DNA of 64,000 nt from JAEUJM01 sp044221555 (GCA_044221555.1 JBGAOY010000004.1:124001-188000), one strand, 5' to 3'. Positions 30,383 to 40,582 are shown, counted from the first letter of the stretch. Translations and numbers: made by a program. The notes: generated by a model from the sequence alone, not told the origin.

Positions 30383-32701
30383 TCAGCCCGCGGTGGCCAC
30401 GACCGCCAGCAGCGACTCGCCGTAGCGGGTGGCCTTCACCCGACCCACGCCGGGCAGCGCCAGCAGGCCGTCGACGTCGCGCGGGCGGGCCACGGCGACG
30501 GCTTCGAGGGTGGCGTCGGGGAACACCACGTGGGCGGGCACGCGCGCGGCCCGCGCCTGCTTCTGCCGCCACGCCTTCAGGGCGTCGAACACGGCCAGAT
30601 CGCCGGCACTCAGCGCGGGTCCGCGCGCCGGCGCCGCCCCCCGGCGGCCCGCACCGTCGCCGCCCTGCAGGCGGTCGCGCTCGCGTCGTACCTCGACCAG
30701 GCCGTCCACCGGTCGCCGCCCTGCCGCCATGGAGCCGAGCACCTCCCGGACCTCGGTGAGGTAGGGCGAGGGCTGGCGGTTCGACACCCGGGACCCGAAG
30801 GTGCGCTGCGTCGCCCACGAGCAGCGCAGCACCCGCTCGGCGCGGGTGAGGGCCACGTAGAACAGCCGGCGCTCCTCGGCCTCGGCGTCCGGCGTCCGGG
30901 CGTGGCCGATGGGCACGAGGCCGCCCTCCACCCCTGCCACGTGCACGATGGGCCACTCGAGCCCCTTGGCCGCGTGGAAGGTGGCCACCTCCACGGCGTC
31001 GCCGGCGCCAGCGGCGTCGTCGGACCGGGCGGCGGCGTTGAGCCAGGCGGCGAACCCGGCCGCGCTGGCCGACGAGTCGAGCCCCATGTAGTCGCGGCCC
31101 AGTTGCACCAGCGCGGCGAGGTTGGCCCGCCGCTCCTGCTCGCCGGCACCGACCTGGTCGGCGCCCCTCGGGGGCCCGTCCCGCTCGTCGCGTCGGGCCC
31201 CGCCCGGCTGGGGCGCGTGGCCGTGGTGGGGGCCACTCCCCGGGGGTTGCCGGTCGGTGGTCGGTACCCGGCGGGAGGGCTGCACCCCGCGGCTGGTGGG
31301 CGACGGCCTCGAGCCGCGGGGGATGCGGGAGGTGGCGGCGTCGCGGGCGGTGTCGAGCGAGGGGTCGGCCGCCCTGGCGAGGTCGGCCCCGCCCCCACGC
31401 GCGCCCTCACCGGGGCGGTCACCGCGGGTGACGGCGTCGTCGTCGTCGACGACGAAGCGGCCCGTGACCTCGGCGTCGAGGTCGGCGAGGGCCACCGCGA
31501 ACGGCGTCCCCGACGAGCGCATGCGGGCGAGGGCGGACTTGACCTCGGGCCGGGCCAGGAGGGCGACACCCCCTCGGACGCGGTGGGGGATGGCCGCCCG
31601 GCCCAGGGCATCGGCGATCAGGGCGGCCTGCGCGTTGGTGCGGGTGAGCACGGCCTGGTCGGACCACGGGCGCCCCGGCCCGTGCGCGTCGCGCACCGCC
31701 CGCGCGATGCCCCGGGCCTCGTCGGCGTCGGTGGTGTACTGGACGATCTCGGGGGGCTCGCCGCTCGGCCGGTTGGCGCGCAGGGGCGCGCCCGCTTCAC
31801 GGTGCCCGATCACCGCGTTGGCCACGGCCAGGATCTGGGGGGTCGATCGGTAGTTGTCCCGCAGTTCGCGCACCTCGCTGCCGGGGAAGTGGCGGGTGAA
31901 GTCGTTGAGGTACCCGGCGTCGGCGCCGTTCCACGCGTAGATGGCCTGGCGGGGGTCGCCGACCACGCACAGGTCGGAGCGGTCGCCGAGCCACGCCCGC
32001 AGCAGGGCGAACTGCAGCGGGTTGACGTCCTGGAACTCGTCGACGAACAGGTGCCGGAACCGCCACCGTTGGGTCGCGGCGAAGGCGGGGTCGGAGGCCA
32101 GGGCCCGCTCGCACAACATGAGGAGGTCGTCGAAGTCGACGAGCCCCCGTCGGTGCTTGTCCTCCTCGTAGCGCTCGTACACCGCGCCCATGTCGTGCGC
32201 GGGCATCGGTGGGCGGCGGTTGTGCTGCAGCGCCTCCTCGGCATAGTCCCGCGGCGCGATGCGCCGGGCCTTCGCCCATTCGATCTCGGCGATGGCGTCG
32301 AGCGGGTTGACGTCGCGTTGGTTGGCCCGGCGGGGGAGCTGACGGGCGACCATCGAGTACTTGCGGTCCAGCAGCTGGGGCTCGCGCTCGCCCCGCTCGA
32401 TCCACCGGGCGCGGAGCTGGGCGAGGGCGATGCCGTGGAACGTGCCGGCGGCGATGGTGTCGCGCAGGCCCAGCCCGGCGAGGCGCGCGGTGAGCTCGCC
32501 TGCTGCCTTCCGGGTGAACGTGAGGGCGAGCACGCGGTGCGGCTCGGCATCGCCCACCGCCACGCGATGGGCGATGCGGCGGGTGAGCACCCGGGTCTTG
32601 CCGGAGCCCGCGCCGGCGATGATGCACAGCGGTGCCGCAGCGCAGATGACGGCGTCGTGCTGGTCGGGGTTCAACCCCTGCAGCAGCCCGTCGGCGTCCA
32701 T
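30383..32701 (-). CDS. uvrD2: UvrD2-like superfamily I DNA helicase with HRDC domain
   Basis: 772 residues. Walker A is GAGSGKTR (about 30-37); further motifs are ALTFTRKAAGEL, VDEFQDVNPLQ, VVGDPRQAIYAWNGAD, NYRSTPQIL, TFHAAKGLEWPIVHV and YVALTRAERVL. The C-terminal ~80 residues form an HRDC domain (DLAVFDALKAWRQKQ, then DVDGLLALPGVGRVKATRYG), which marks mycobacterial UvrD2. The tetracysteine motif of that protein is missing, and about 110 Gly/Pro/Arg-rich residues (about 417-525) interrupt the region between the two domain-2A halves. ATG 32701 follows a leaderless -10. Confidence 0.88.
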   Translation of the reverse strand: MDADGLLQGLNPDQHDAVICAAAPLCIIAGAGSGKTRVLTRRIAHRVAVGDAEPHRVLALTFTRKAAGELTARLAGLGLRDTIAAGTFHGIALAQLRARWIERGEREPQLLDRKYSMVARQLPRRANQRDVNPLDAIAEIEWAKARRIAPRDYAEEALQHNRRPPMPAHDMGAVYERYEEDKHRRGLVDFDDLLMLCERALASDPAFAATQRWRFRHLFVDEFQDVNPLQFALLRAWLGDRSDLCVVGDPRQAIYAWNGADAGYLNDFTRHFPGSEVRELRDNYRSTPQILAVANAVIGHREAGAPLRANRPSGEPPEIVQYTTDADEARGIARAVRDAHGPGRPWSDQAVLTRTNAQAALIADALGRAAIPHRVRGGVALLARPEVKSALARMRSSGTPFAVALADLDAEVTGRFVVDDDDAVTRGDRPGEGARGGGADLARAADPSLDTARDAATSRIPRGSRPSPTSRGVQPSRRVPTTDRQPPGSGPHHGHAPQPGGARRDERDGPPRGADQVGAGEQERRANLAALVQLGRDYMGLDSSASAAGFAAWLNAAARSDDAAGAGDAVEVATFHAAKGLEWPIVHVAGVEGGLVPIGHARTPDAEAEERRLFYVALTRAERVLRCSWATQRTFGSRVSNRQPSPYLTEVREVLGSMAAGRRPVDGLVEVRRERDRLQGGDGAGRRGAAPARGPALSAGDLAVFDALKAWRQKQARAARVPAHVVFPDATLEAVAVARPRDVDGLLALPGVGRVKATRYGESLLAVVATAG

Positions 32702-32707
32702 CGGCTC

Positions 32708-32713
32708 ACCCTA
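32708..32713 (-). promoter_or_regulatory. -10 (TAGGGT) for the UvrD2-like gene, leaderless type
   Basis: On the minus strand TAGGGT ends 6 bases before the ATG at 32701. Confidence 0.5.
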
Positions 32714-32793
32714 CCGACGCCCTCCGACACCCGGCCCGGGCCCGGGCATCGGGCGCGGGGCCGGTCGGCCCGCCCGGAGTGGCACCATTGGGC

Positions 32794-33552
32794 ATGCAGC
32801 TTCGTTCGGGGCGGGCACTGCGAGGGACCTACGTCGAGCGGGGCGGCGCCGCGGGTGATCGCTCGGTGCGCTTCGTCGCCGAGCCCTCGGGGCGCTTCGC
32901 GCTGTGGTGCCAGGACTCCGGGGCCGAGGCCCGCTCCGACGGCGCCAGCGTGTGGGCCATCGACGACGGGGTCGCGACCTTCATCGGCCCCGTTCCCACC
33001 GCCGCCGGCGCGGTCTTCGGCCTGGTGCCGCCGACCATCTCCGAGATGCTGCACCCCGAGTCGGCCTACATCGAGGCGGCGTTCGCCGATCCGGGCACGC
33101 GCGACGAGGAGCTCGACATGGGCCAGGTGCGGATCACGGGCAGCCGGTCGTCGATCGTCTACGACCGCAGCATCGACATCATCCACGAGTACCGCCGCCC
33201 GGACGGCCTCGACCGTCGGGTGACCGACCTCGAGGTCGTCGAGCCCACCGCCGGCGCGTTCCGCTGGGACGGTCCTGTGGCCGATCCCCTCGATGGGGTG
33301 GTGGTGGTCACGACCGTCGCCCCCGTGGACGCGCTCGAGGACGTGTGGGCCGCCCCGGTGTTCGCCGCCCATGTGGAGCACCGCACCGACGTGCTCTCGT
33401 ACTGGCTGGACGGCCCCGGGGCGGGCAGCGGCGGCGCCGACCTGCACGAGTGCGTGGCCTGGGCCGAGGGCCACCACGTCGAGATCGCGATCACCGTCGA
33501 CCTGGCCGACGGCGACACGGTTGCGGTCCCTCTCGACACGATCCGGCGCTGA
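32794..33552 (+). CDS. Conserved-looking protein of unknown function
   Basis: 252 residues from ATG 32794 (a GTG at 32779 would add five). It contains no signal peptide or membrane helix. The first half has a pattern of beta strands (GRFALWCQDSG, ASVWAIDDGVATFIG) faintly like LolA-type lipid-carrier folds; the second half is acidic with one histidine-rich strand (WAEGHHVEIAITVDL). I recognise no family. Divergent from the UvrD2-like gene with 92 bases between them. Confidence 0.6.
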   Translation: MQLRSGRALRGTYVERGGAAGDRSVRFVAEPSGRFALWCQDSGAEARSDGASVWAIDDGVATFIGPVPTAAGAVFGLVPPTISEMLHPESAYIEAAFADPGTRDEELDMGQVRITGSRSSIVYDRSIDIIHEYRRPDGLDRRVTDLEVVEPTAGAFRWDGPVADPLDGVVVVTTVAPVDALEDVWAAPVFAAHVEHRTDVLSYWLDGPGAGSGGADLHECVAWAEGHHVEIAITVDLADGDTVAVPLDTIRR

Positions 33553-33717
33553 TCAGGCGGCGAGCAGGCGCCGCCGCGGCGCATCGACGTCGGCCGGGGT
33601 CAGCCCGCCGTCCGTGAGGCACCCCTCGATGTCGACCTCCGCCGGCACCGCTTCGATGACGGCGCTCACCGTGGTTCCCTCGCCGGCCACCACCTCGCCC
33701 CCGCCCGGGGGTACCAC
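33553..33717 (-). CDS. Possible small protein, 54 residues
   Basis: Short frame on the minus strand from GTG 33717, with GAGGTGG-rich sequence but no convincing ribosome-binding site. The product is acidic in its middle (VIEAVPAEVDIEGCLTDGG) and basic at the end (APRRRLLAA). It is the only coding candidate in the 207-base gap between the unknown protein and the zincin. It may be noise. Confidence 0.25.
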   Translation of the reverse strand: MVPPGGGEVVAGEGTTVSAVIEAVPAEVDIEGCLTDGGLTPADVDAPRRRLLAA

Positions 33718-33747
33718 GCTCGGCCCGGACCTCCTTCGCGGCGCCGT

Positions 33748-33753
33748 TAGCGT
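33748..33753 (+). promoter_or_regulatory. -10 (TAGCGT) for the zincin at 33760, leaderless type
   Basis: TAGCGT ends 6 bases before the ATG at 33760; the same hexamer and spacing precede cysC. Confidence 0.5.
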
Positions 33754-33759
33754 TCCGGC

Positions 33760-34107
33760 ATGGTCGAGGTCACGCCCGAGCGGTTCGAGGAGCTCGTCGC
33801 CGACGCCATCGACGGCATCCCCGACGAGCTGGCCCGGCTCATGGACAACGTGGCGGTCTTCGTGCAGGACCGCCACCCCGACCGGGCGCTCCTCGGGCTG
33901 TACGAGGGCATCCCGCTCACCCGGCGTGATGCGGGCTACGCAGGCATGGTGATGCCCGACCGCATCACCATCTTCCGTGTGCCGATCTGTGCGATGTGCC
34001 GCACCGAGCAACAGGTGGTCGAACAGGTCCGGGTCACCGTGGTCCACGAGGTGGGCCACCACTTCGGCATCGGCGACGCCCGCCTCCACGAGCTCGGTTA
34101 CGGCTGA
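33760..34107 (+). CDS. Small zincin-like metallopeptidase (DUF1025 type)
   Basis: 115 residues, the normal size of this actinobacterial family. The zinc motif is HEVGHHFGIGDARLHELGY (about residues 96-114), an HExxH variant with Val-Gly (HEVGHH). The N-terminal MVEVTPERFEELVADAIDGI is also typical. Substrate unknown, cytoplasmic. Confidence 0.85.
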   Translation: MVEVTPERFEELVADAIDGIPDELARLMDNVAVFVQDRHPDRALLGLYEGIPLTRRDAGYAGMVMPDRITIFRVPICAMCRTEQQVVEQVRVTVVHEVGHHFGIGDARLHELGYG

Positions 34108-34153
34108 TCCCCGGCACCTGACGACAAGCCGGTGGCGGCGTGCCCGACGGGTC

Positions 34154-34159
34154 TAGTCT
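34154..34159 (+). promoter_or_regulatory. -10 (TAGTCT) for the PH/SHOCT gene, leaderless type
   Basis: TAGTCT ends 6 bases before the ATG at 34166. Confidence 0.5.
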
Positions 34160-34165
34160 CCCGCC

Positions 34166-34807
34166 ATGGCATATCCGAAGAACCTGCTGATCTCGGGTGA
34201 GGAGGTCGTGCTCGACCTCCGGCCCCACTGGTGGTTCCTCACGCCGCGGGCCCTGCTGTCGGTGGCGGCATTGATCGTGGGCATCGTCGTGCTGGCCCAG
34301 GGCTGGGAGGGCTGGGCGGCGAGCGGGCTCAACATCGTGCTGGCCGTCGCCATCCTGGTGGCCCTGGTGTGGTTCCTCATGCGGCTGGCCAAGTGGGTCA
34401 CCACCGAGTTCGTGCTGACCAACAAGCGGGTGATCTACCGCTACGGCGTGATCGGCAAGAACGGCAAGGAGATCCCGCTCGACAAGATCAACACCGTCTT
34501 CTTCGACCAGACCGTGTTCGAGCGCATGATCGGGTGCGGCACGGTGGCCATGGAGTCGGCCGGCGAGTCGGGCAAGGACTCGTTCGACCACATCCGCAAG
34601 CCGTCGCTGGTGCAGTCCGAGATCTACCGCCAGATGGAGCTCGACGAGGCCCAGGGCAACGAGGCCATCGGCCGGGCGGCGCGGGGTGGTGGCGGCGGTG
34701 GGTTGTCGATGCCCGAGCAGCTCGAGAAGCTGCACCAGCTCCACCAGAGCGGTGCCATCAACGAGGCCGAGTACGAGGCGCAGAAGGCCAAGCTGCTCGC
34801 CGAGTGA
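34166..34807 (+). CDS. Bacterial PH-domain membrane protein with C-terminal SHOCT
   Basis: 213 residues. Two adjacent membrane helices (LLSVAALIVGIVVLAQG and IVLAVAILVALVWFLMRLA) precede a bPH (DUF304-like) domain beginning TEFVLTNKRVIYRYGVIGK and including GTVAMESAGESGKDSF. A Gly-rich linker leads to a SHOCT pair (LEKLHQLHQSGAINEAEYEA). Membrane-attached on the cytoplasmic side; biochemical role not established. The 117 bases to galK hold nothing recognisable. Confidence 0.82.
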   Translation: MAYPKNLLISGEEVVLDLRPHWWFLTPRALLSVAALIVGIVVLAQGWEGWAASGLNIVLAVAILVALVWFLMRLAKWVTTEFVLTNKRVIYRYGVIGKNGKEIPLDKINTVFFDQTVFERMIGCGTVAMESAGESGKDSFDHIRKPSLVQSEIYRQMELDEAQGNEAIGRAARGGGGGGLSMPEQLEKLHQLHQSGAINEAEYEAQKAKLLAE

Positions 34808-34924
34808 GGCGGTCCGGTGGGCGCAGTGCCGGTGACGGTCTGAGCGCCACCTGAGCGCCCCCGACCACCCGGTGGCCGCCTTGGTGTGACCGGGTGTGAG
34901 CGCGTTCGTGGGCTCGAGCGCCGC

Positions 34925-35926
34925 TCAGCGCAGGTTGCGGACCCGCGCGCCGGCCGAGGGGCGCACCACGGTGCCGTGGCGCACCGCCCCGGGTGCGGCG
35001 AGCACCACGATCGATCCGCCGAAACCACCGCCGGTCAGGCGGGCCCCGTAGACGCCCTTGCGGGTGACCAGCGCGGCGACGGCCTCGTCCAACCCCGGGG
35101 TGGACACCTCGAAGTCGTCGCGCAGGCTCGCGTGGCTCTCGACCATCAGCCGGCCGGCGCCCGCCAGGTCGCCGGCGCCGAGCGCGCCCACGAACGAGAG
35201 CACCCGGCCGTTCTCGCTGATCACGTGGTGGGCCCGGCGGCGCAGCACCGGGTCGTCGATCGCGTCCACGTCGCCCAGCGAGGCGCGGCTGAGCGGCCCG
35301 ATGACCTCCTGGGCGGCCTCGCACTGGGCCCGCCGCTCGGCGTAGCCCGACCCGGCGAGGGTGCGCGGCTCGCCCGAGTCGATCACCACGACCTCGACCC
35401 GGTCGGGCAGCTCGACCGGGGTGATGGTGAGGTTGGTGCAGTCGATGAGCGCGGCGTGGCCCTCGACCCCGGCCAAGGACGTGAGCTGGTCCATCACCCC
35501 GCACGGCACGCCGGATGCCCGCTGCTCTGCCCGCTGGCACAGGGTGGCCACCTCGCCGGCGGTACCCCGGACGCCGATGGCCATCGCCACCGCCACCTCG
35601 AGCGCGGCGCTCGATGACAGCCCCATCCCCACCGGCAGCGTCGAGCGCACCTGGCCGATGAACCCGTGGTCGGGGTGGGCCTCGGCCACCACCCCCGCCA
35701 CGTACCGGGCCCACGGCGGGTCGACCGCGCCGGGATCGTCCACGTCGAGCTCGACGATCGCGGGCTCGTCCTCGAGGTCGGACTCGAGCACGACGCGGCG
35801 GCCCACGGCCTCCCCGGTGATGGTGACGCCCATCTGTACCGCCATGGGCAGCACGAGTCCGCCGGTGTAGTCGGTGTGCTCGCCGATGAGGTTCACCCGC
35901 CCCGGCGCGTAGGCCTCGATCGTCAT
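34925..35926 (-). CDS. galK: Galactokinase
   Basis: 333 residues of the GHMP kinase family. Galactokinase signature at the N terminus (GRVNLIGEHTDYTGG), ATP loop LPVGMGLSSSAALEVA and the C-terminal LTGGGFGGSIVVL. It phosphorylates galactose to galactose 1-phosphate. It follows galT on the same strand, separated by 192 bases that contain a 33-bp tandem repeat. Confidence 0.92.
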   Translation of the reverse strand: MTIEAYAPGRVNLIGEHTDYTGGLVLPMAVQMGVTITGEAVGRRVVLESDLEDEPAIVELDVDDPGAVDPPWARYVAGVVAEAHPDHGFIGQVRSTLPVGMGLSSSAALEVAVAMAIGVRGTAGEVATLCQRAEQRASGVPCGVMDQLTSLAGVEGHAALIDCTNLTITPVELPDRVEVVVIDSGEPRTLAGSGYAERRAQCEAAQEVIGPLSRASLGDVDAIDDPVLRRRAHHVISENGRVLSFVGALGAGDLAGAGRLMVESHASLRDDFEVSTPGLDEAVAALVTRKGVYGARLTGGGFGGSIVVLAAPGAVRHGTVVRPSAGARVRNLR

Positions 35927-35965
35927 GCCGACCGGCCCGGGCGCCCACGCCGCCGTCGGGTCCCC

Positions 35966-36085
35966 GGGGCCGCTCGGGCCCAGGCCTGCCCGCTCTGTGG
36001 GGCCGCTCGGGCCCAGGCCGGCCCGCTCTGTGGGGCCGCTCGGGCCCAGGCCGGCCCGCTCTGTGGGGCCGCTCGGGCCCAGGCT
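35966..36085. repeat. 33-bp tandem repeat between galT and galK
   Basis: Three full 33-bp units (35966-35998, 35999-36031, 36032-36064) and a 21-base partial fourth, each beginning GGGGCCGCTCGGGCCCAGGC. Unit 1 differs from units 2 and 3 by one base. GGGCC/GGCCC segments allow stem-loops in the galT-galK transcript. Confidence 0.9.
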
Positions 36086-36118
36086 GCGATCACCCCACGA
36101 CGCTACTTGCAGCAGCCG

Positions 36119-36994
36119 TCAGGCGCCGCGTAGGTCCGCCGCGGCGTCCTGGGGTGCGACCGGGTTGAAGAACATGCCACTTCCCAACTCGCCGGCGGCG
36201 ACGAAGCGCTGGGTGCCCGGTGAGCGATACAGCGGGGCCACGTGCACGTGGAGGTGGGCGGACGGCCACTCACCGCCGTCGGTGGGTCGCTGGTGGATCC
36301 ACAGCATGTAGGGCATGGCGTCGTCGAACAGGCGGTCGAGGCGGCCCAGGGCATCGACGAGGACGGCGGCCAGCCCGTCCCGGGAGGCGTCGTCGAGCGA
36401 GGGAAGATCGGGTCGGTGGTCCTCCGGGGCGATCATCAGGGCGTAGGGCCAGGTCGCCGCGTCGGGCACCCAGCTGCGCCAGCGATCGACGGTGGCGACC
36501 ACGCGGGCCCCTGGCTGCTCGGCGCAGATGACGCACGCCCCGGTGCCGAGCTCGGCCGCCGGTGCCGGCGGCACCTCGGGGAACGCGTAGATCTGGCCGT
36601 GCGGGTGGGGGATGGTGGCCCCCACCTCCGGGCCGCGGTTCTCGAAGACCAGCACGTAGGCGACGTCGTCGCGAGCGCCGAGGGCGGCGGTCCGGTCGGC
36701 CCACAGGTCCACCACCTTGCGGGCGCCGGGCACGCCCAGTGAGGCGAAGCTGGCGTCGTGGTCCGCGGTGTAGAGCACCACCTCGCAGCGCCCGTCCGAG
36801 ATGGACGGCCAGCGGTTGGTGAACGCCTTCACGTCGTAGTCCTCGGGGGCCTCGATGCCGCCGGGGCAGAAGGGGCACCCGGTGGTGGGGGTGTGCGCGC
36901 CCTCGCCGAGGTTCGGTCGGTCCTGGCGCTTGGCCACGATCACCGAGGCCTCACCCGTGAGCGGGTCGACGCGCCGGTCGTAGGCGCTGCTCAC
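36119..36994 (-). CDS. galT: Galactose-1-phosphate uridylyltransferase
   Basis: 291 residues, shorter than the ~350 of E. coli GalT. The first zinc site is CPFCPGG, and the active site is IPHPHGQIYAFPE with the uridylylated His. A late SAHLHVHVAPLYRSPG supplies the second His cluster. It converts galactose 1-phosphate and UDP-glucose into UDP-galactose and glucose 1-phosphate. GTG 36994 overlaps the stop of the F420-type oxidoreductase (GTGA). Confidence 0.9.
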   Translation of the reverse strand: MSSAYDRRVDPLTGEASVIVAKRQDRPNLGEGAHTPTTGCPFCPGGIEAPEDYDVKAFTNRWPSISDGRCEVVLYTADHDASFASLGVPGARKVVDLWADRTAALGARDDVAYVLVFENRGPEVGATIPHPHGQIYAFPEVPPAPAAELGTGACVICAEQPGARVVATVDRWRSWVPDAATWPYALMIAPEDHRPDLPSLDDASRDGLAAVLVDALGRLDRLFDDAMPYMLWIHQRPTDGGEWPSAHLHVHVAPLYRSPGTQRFVAAGELGSGMFFNPVAPQDAAADLRGA

Positions 36995-37896
36995 GGGGTG
37001 CCGAGCTCGTCGATGGCACCGGCGAGGTGGTCGAGGCTGTCGCGGTCCCATGGCGCCCGCATGGCGATGTTGACCTGGTCGGCGCCGGCCGCGACGTACT
37101 CGCCGATGCGGTCGACCATGGCGGCCTTCGACCCCATGACCACCCCGGGCCGCACGAAGTCCGCCATGGCTCCGAACTGCAGGCCCAGCGCCTGCTCGTC
37201 GACGGCAACGCCCACGTTCACCGCGCAGCGGATCTCGTCGACGTGGCGCCCGGCGTCGTGGCAGTGGCGGTCGAGCACCTGGCGCTTGTGGGCGAAGGTG
37301 GCCGGATCCACGAACGGGACGTTCCATCCGTCGGCCCACCGCGCCACGATGCCCAACGTGCGCTGCTCGCCGCCGCCACCGATCCAGATGGGCAGTGCGT
37401 CCTGCACGGGCTTGGGCTCGCACCTGGCCTCGGTGAGGGTGAAGTGCTCGCCGGCGAAGTCGGTGACGTCGTCGCGCAGCAGGCTGCGGATGCACTGCAC
37501 CGACTCCTCGAGCAGGTCGAGACGCCGGCCCGCCGCGGGGAAGGGGATGCCGTAGGCGTCGTACTCGAGCTTGGCCCAACCGGCGCCGAGGCCGAACTCG
37601 ATCCGACCGCCGCTGAGCTGGTCGATGGTGGCCATGGCGTTGGCCAGCACCGCAGGATGGCGGTAGCCGGCGCAGTACACCAGTGATCCACACCGGACCC
37701 GGGTGGTCGACAGGGCGAGGGCGGTGTGGGCGGCCACCGCCTCGAGGCAGTTCGGCCCCGTCAGGTCGGCGGCGTAGAAGTGGTCCCAGATCGAGATCCA
37801 GTCGAAGCCCAGGTCCTCGATGTGGGCCCACAGCGAGAGGAGCTCGTCGACCGAGGTGTTCTGCAGGCCGGTGTGCACGCCCCACGCGGGTGACAT
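36991..37896 (-). CDS. LLM-class F420-type oxidoreductase
   Basis: 301 residues of the luciferase-like TIM-barrel family. Typical segments are DLGFDWISIWDHFYAADL, QLSGGRIEFGLGAGWAKLEY and PIWIGGGGEQRTLGIVARWA. Such actinobacterial members usually use F420 as hydride carrier (family knowledge); FMN use is not excluded. Translationally coupled to galT, an unexpected partner. ATG 37896 follows a leaderless -10. Confidence 0.85.
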   Translation of the reverse strand: MSPAWGVHTGLQNTSVDELLSLWAHIEDLGFDWISIWDHFYAADLTGPNCLEAVAAHTALALSTTRVRCGSLVYCAGYRHPAVLANAMATIDQLSGGRIEFGLGAGWAKLEYDAYGIPFPAAGRRLDLLEESVQCIRSLLRDDVTDFAGEHFTLTEARCEPKPVQDALPIWIGGGGEQRTLGIVARWADGWNVPFVDPATFAHKRQVLDRHCHDAGRHVDEIRCAVNVGVAVDEQALGLQFGAMADFVRPGVVMGSKAAMVDRIGEYVAAGADQVNIAMRAPWDRDSLDHLAGAIDELGTP

Positions 37897-37902
37897 GTCG
37901 GC

Positions 37903-37908
37903 AGAGTA
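37903..37908 (-). promoter_or_regulatory. -10 (TACTCT) for the LLM-galT operon, leaderless type
   Basis: On the minus strand TACTCT ends 6 bases before the ATG at 37896, so galT and possibly galK are transcribed from here. Confidence 0.5.
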
Positions 37909-37913
37909 GGGGG

Positions 37914-38345
37914 TCAGCCGCGCCGCATGGGCACGTGGGGGATGCCGTCCTCGACGTAGGTCGGGCCGCAGCGCTCGAAGCCGAGGCGGGCGTACCAGGC
38001 CTCGAGCTGCTCCTGGGCGTCGAGGGCGACCGGGCCCCGAACGCCCTCGAGGGCGGCGTCGACGAGCGTCTCGGCCAGCCGCCGGCCCCGATGATCGCTC
38101 CGGGTGGCGATGCGGCCGACGCGAACCGCACCGTCCGGCTCGTCGAGGCGTCGTAGGCAGGCCACCACCGCGCCGTCGACGTCGGCCCAGAAGTGGACGG
38201 TCCCGGGCTCGGCGTCGCGGCCGTCGAGGTCCGCGTAGGCGCAGTGCTGTTCCACCACGAACACGTCACACCGCAGCTTGAACACGTCGTGCAGCACCCG
38301 CGGCGCGAGGTCGGCGAGCGGCGCCGAGTGGATGGTGGTGGGCAC
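37914..38345 (-). CDS. GNAT acetyltransferase, ElaA-like
   Basis: 143 residues. The ElaA-type opening LHDVFKLRCDVFVVEQHCAY is followed by the acetyl-CoA motif VGRIATRSDHRGRRLAETLV and LDAQEQLEAWYARLGFE. Acceptor unknown. GTG 38345 places the conserved opening at the normal distance; longer frames look non-coding. Its stop is 17 bases from the start of the next gene on the same strand, inside whose promoter zone it ends. Confidence 0.8.
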   Translation of the reverse strand: MPTTIHSAPLADLAPRVLHDVFKLRCDVFVVEQHCAYADLDGRDAEPGTVHFWADVDGAVVACLRRLDEPDGAVRVGRIATRSDHRGRRLAETLVDAALEGVRGPVALDAQEQLEAWYARLGFERCGPTYVEDGIPHVPMRRG

Positions 38346-38450
38346 CGGCCCATCGTCGCGCACCCGGTCGCCCGGCCCGATGGGGACTCGGACCGAGGGG
38401 TTTCCGGTGGCGCGGCCACGAGGGCCGGTGGAGTCGCCAAGCGCACCGGG

Positions 38451-39358
38451 ATGAGCCAGGATGACCGGATGCCCTTCACCGACCGCAGCGGCGTGTCCAT
38501 CTGCTACGAGACCTACGGCAACCCCGACGACGTGCCCCTCATGCTGGTGGCGGGCCTCGGCATGCAGCTGGTGCGTTGGGACTCCGAGCTGCTCGAGTCG
38601 CTGGTCGACCGGGGCTTCTTCGTGATCGCCCACGACAACCGCGACATCGGGCTGTCCGAGAGCTTCGCCCACGTCGAGGTCGATGTGATCGCGGCAGTCA
38701 TGGCTGCGATCGAGGGGGCGGCCGTCGACACGCCGTACCTGCTGAGCGACATGGCGGCCGACGCGATCGCCGTGCTGGACGATCTCGGCGTCTCGCGTGC
38801 GCACGTGGTGGGCACGTCGATGGGTGGGATGATCGGCCAGACGATGGCGATCGAGCATCCCGACCGCGTCGCCAGCCTCACGTCGATCATGTCGACCACC
38901 GGCGATCTCGACGTCGGCCAGCCCCGGCCGGAGGTGCTCGCCACGCTGATGCCGACCGGCGCCGAGGGCCGGGAGGCCGTCATCGAGTCGACCGTCGAGA
39001 CGTTCCGCGTCATCGGCAGCCCCGAGCACTTCGACGAGGACCTCACCCGAGCCGCCGCCGCCCGGGCCTACGATCGGGCCCACGACCCCACCGCCCAGAG
39101 CCGCCAGCTCGTGGCCTCGATCGCCAGCGGCAGCCGCTCCGACGCCCTTCGCTCGATCTCGGTGCCGACCCTCGTGGTGCACGGCGACGCCGACCCGCTG
39201 GTGGACGTGAGCGGTGGTCGCCGCACGGCCGAGGTGGTGCCGGGCGCCGAGTTGCTGGTGATCGAGGGCATGGGCCATGACATCCCGCGGGTGTTCCAAC
39301 CCCAGGTCATCGAAGCCGTCCTGGCGTTGGTGAACCGGGCCGAGGCGTCGGTGGCGTC

Positions 39359-39362
<4 letters not shown>
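38451..39362 (+). CDS. Alpha/beta-hydrolase
   Basis: 303 residues. The nucleophile elbow is GTSMGGMIGQ (Ser about 124), the oxyanion strand is LMLVAGLGMQLVRWD, and the acid and His lie in LVVHGDADPLVDV and IEGMGHDIPRVF. It resembles esterases of the RdmC/aclacinomycin methylesterase type. ATG 38451 was chosen; ATG 38469 is the alternative. Its stop overlaps the next start (ATGA), so it works with a CoA-transferase/racemase. Confidence 0.82.
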
Positions 39363-40525
<1,163 letters not shown>

Positions 40526-40568
40526 CCGCTCGCCGGGTTCGCCCGAGTGAGCAAAGCAGTAGGCTCCT

Positions 40569-40574
40569 AGGCTG
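40569..40574 (+). promoter_or_regulatory. -10 (TAGGCT) for the PIG-L gene, leaderless type
   Basis: TAGGCT ends 8 bases before the ATG at 40583; a second identical hexamer lies at 40561-40566. Confidence 0.45.
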
Positions 40575-40582
40575 GTCCGCCC

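Noticed and set aside
33553..34089. Long minus-strand gene opposite the zincin
   Set aside because: Its upper part is antisense to the clearly real zincin; only the short 54-codon end outside it was kept as a weak candidate.
35966..36085. CRISPR array
   Set aside because: The units are contiguous without unique spacers and no cas gene is present; it is a minisatellite.
35925..36311. Repeat-containing plus-strand protein (GPLGPRPARSV units)
   Set aside because: It arises from the 33-bp period being a multiple of three; it has no start signal and runs antisense to galT.
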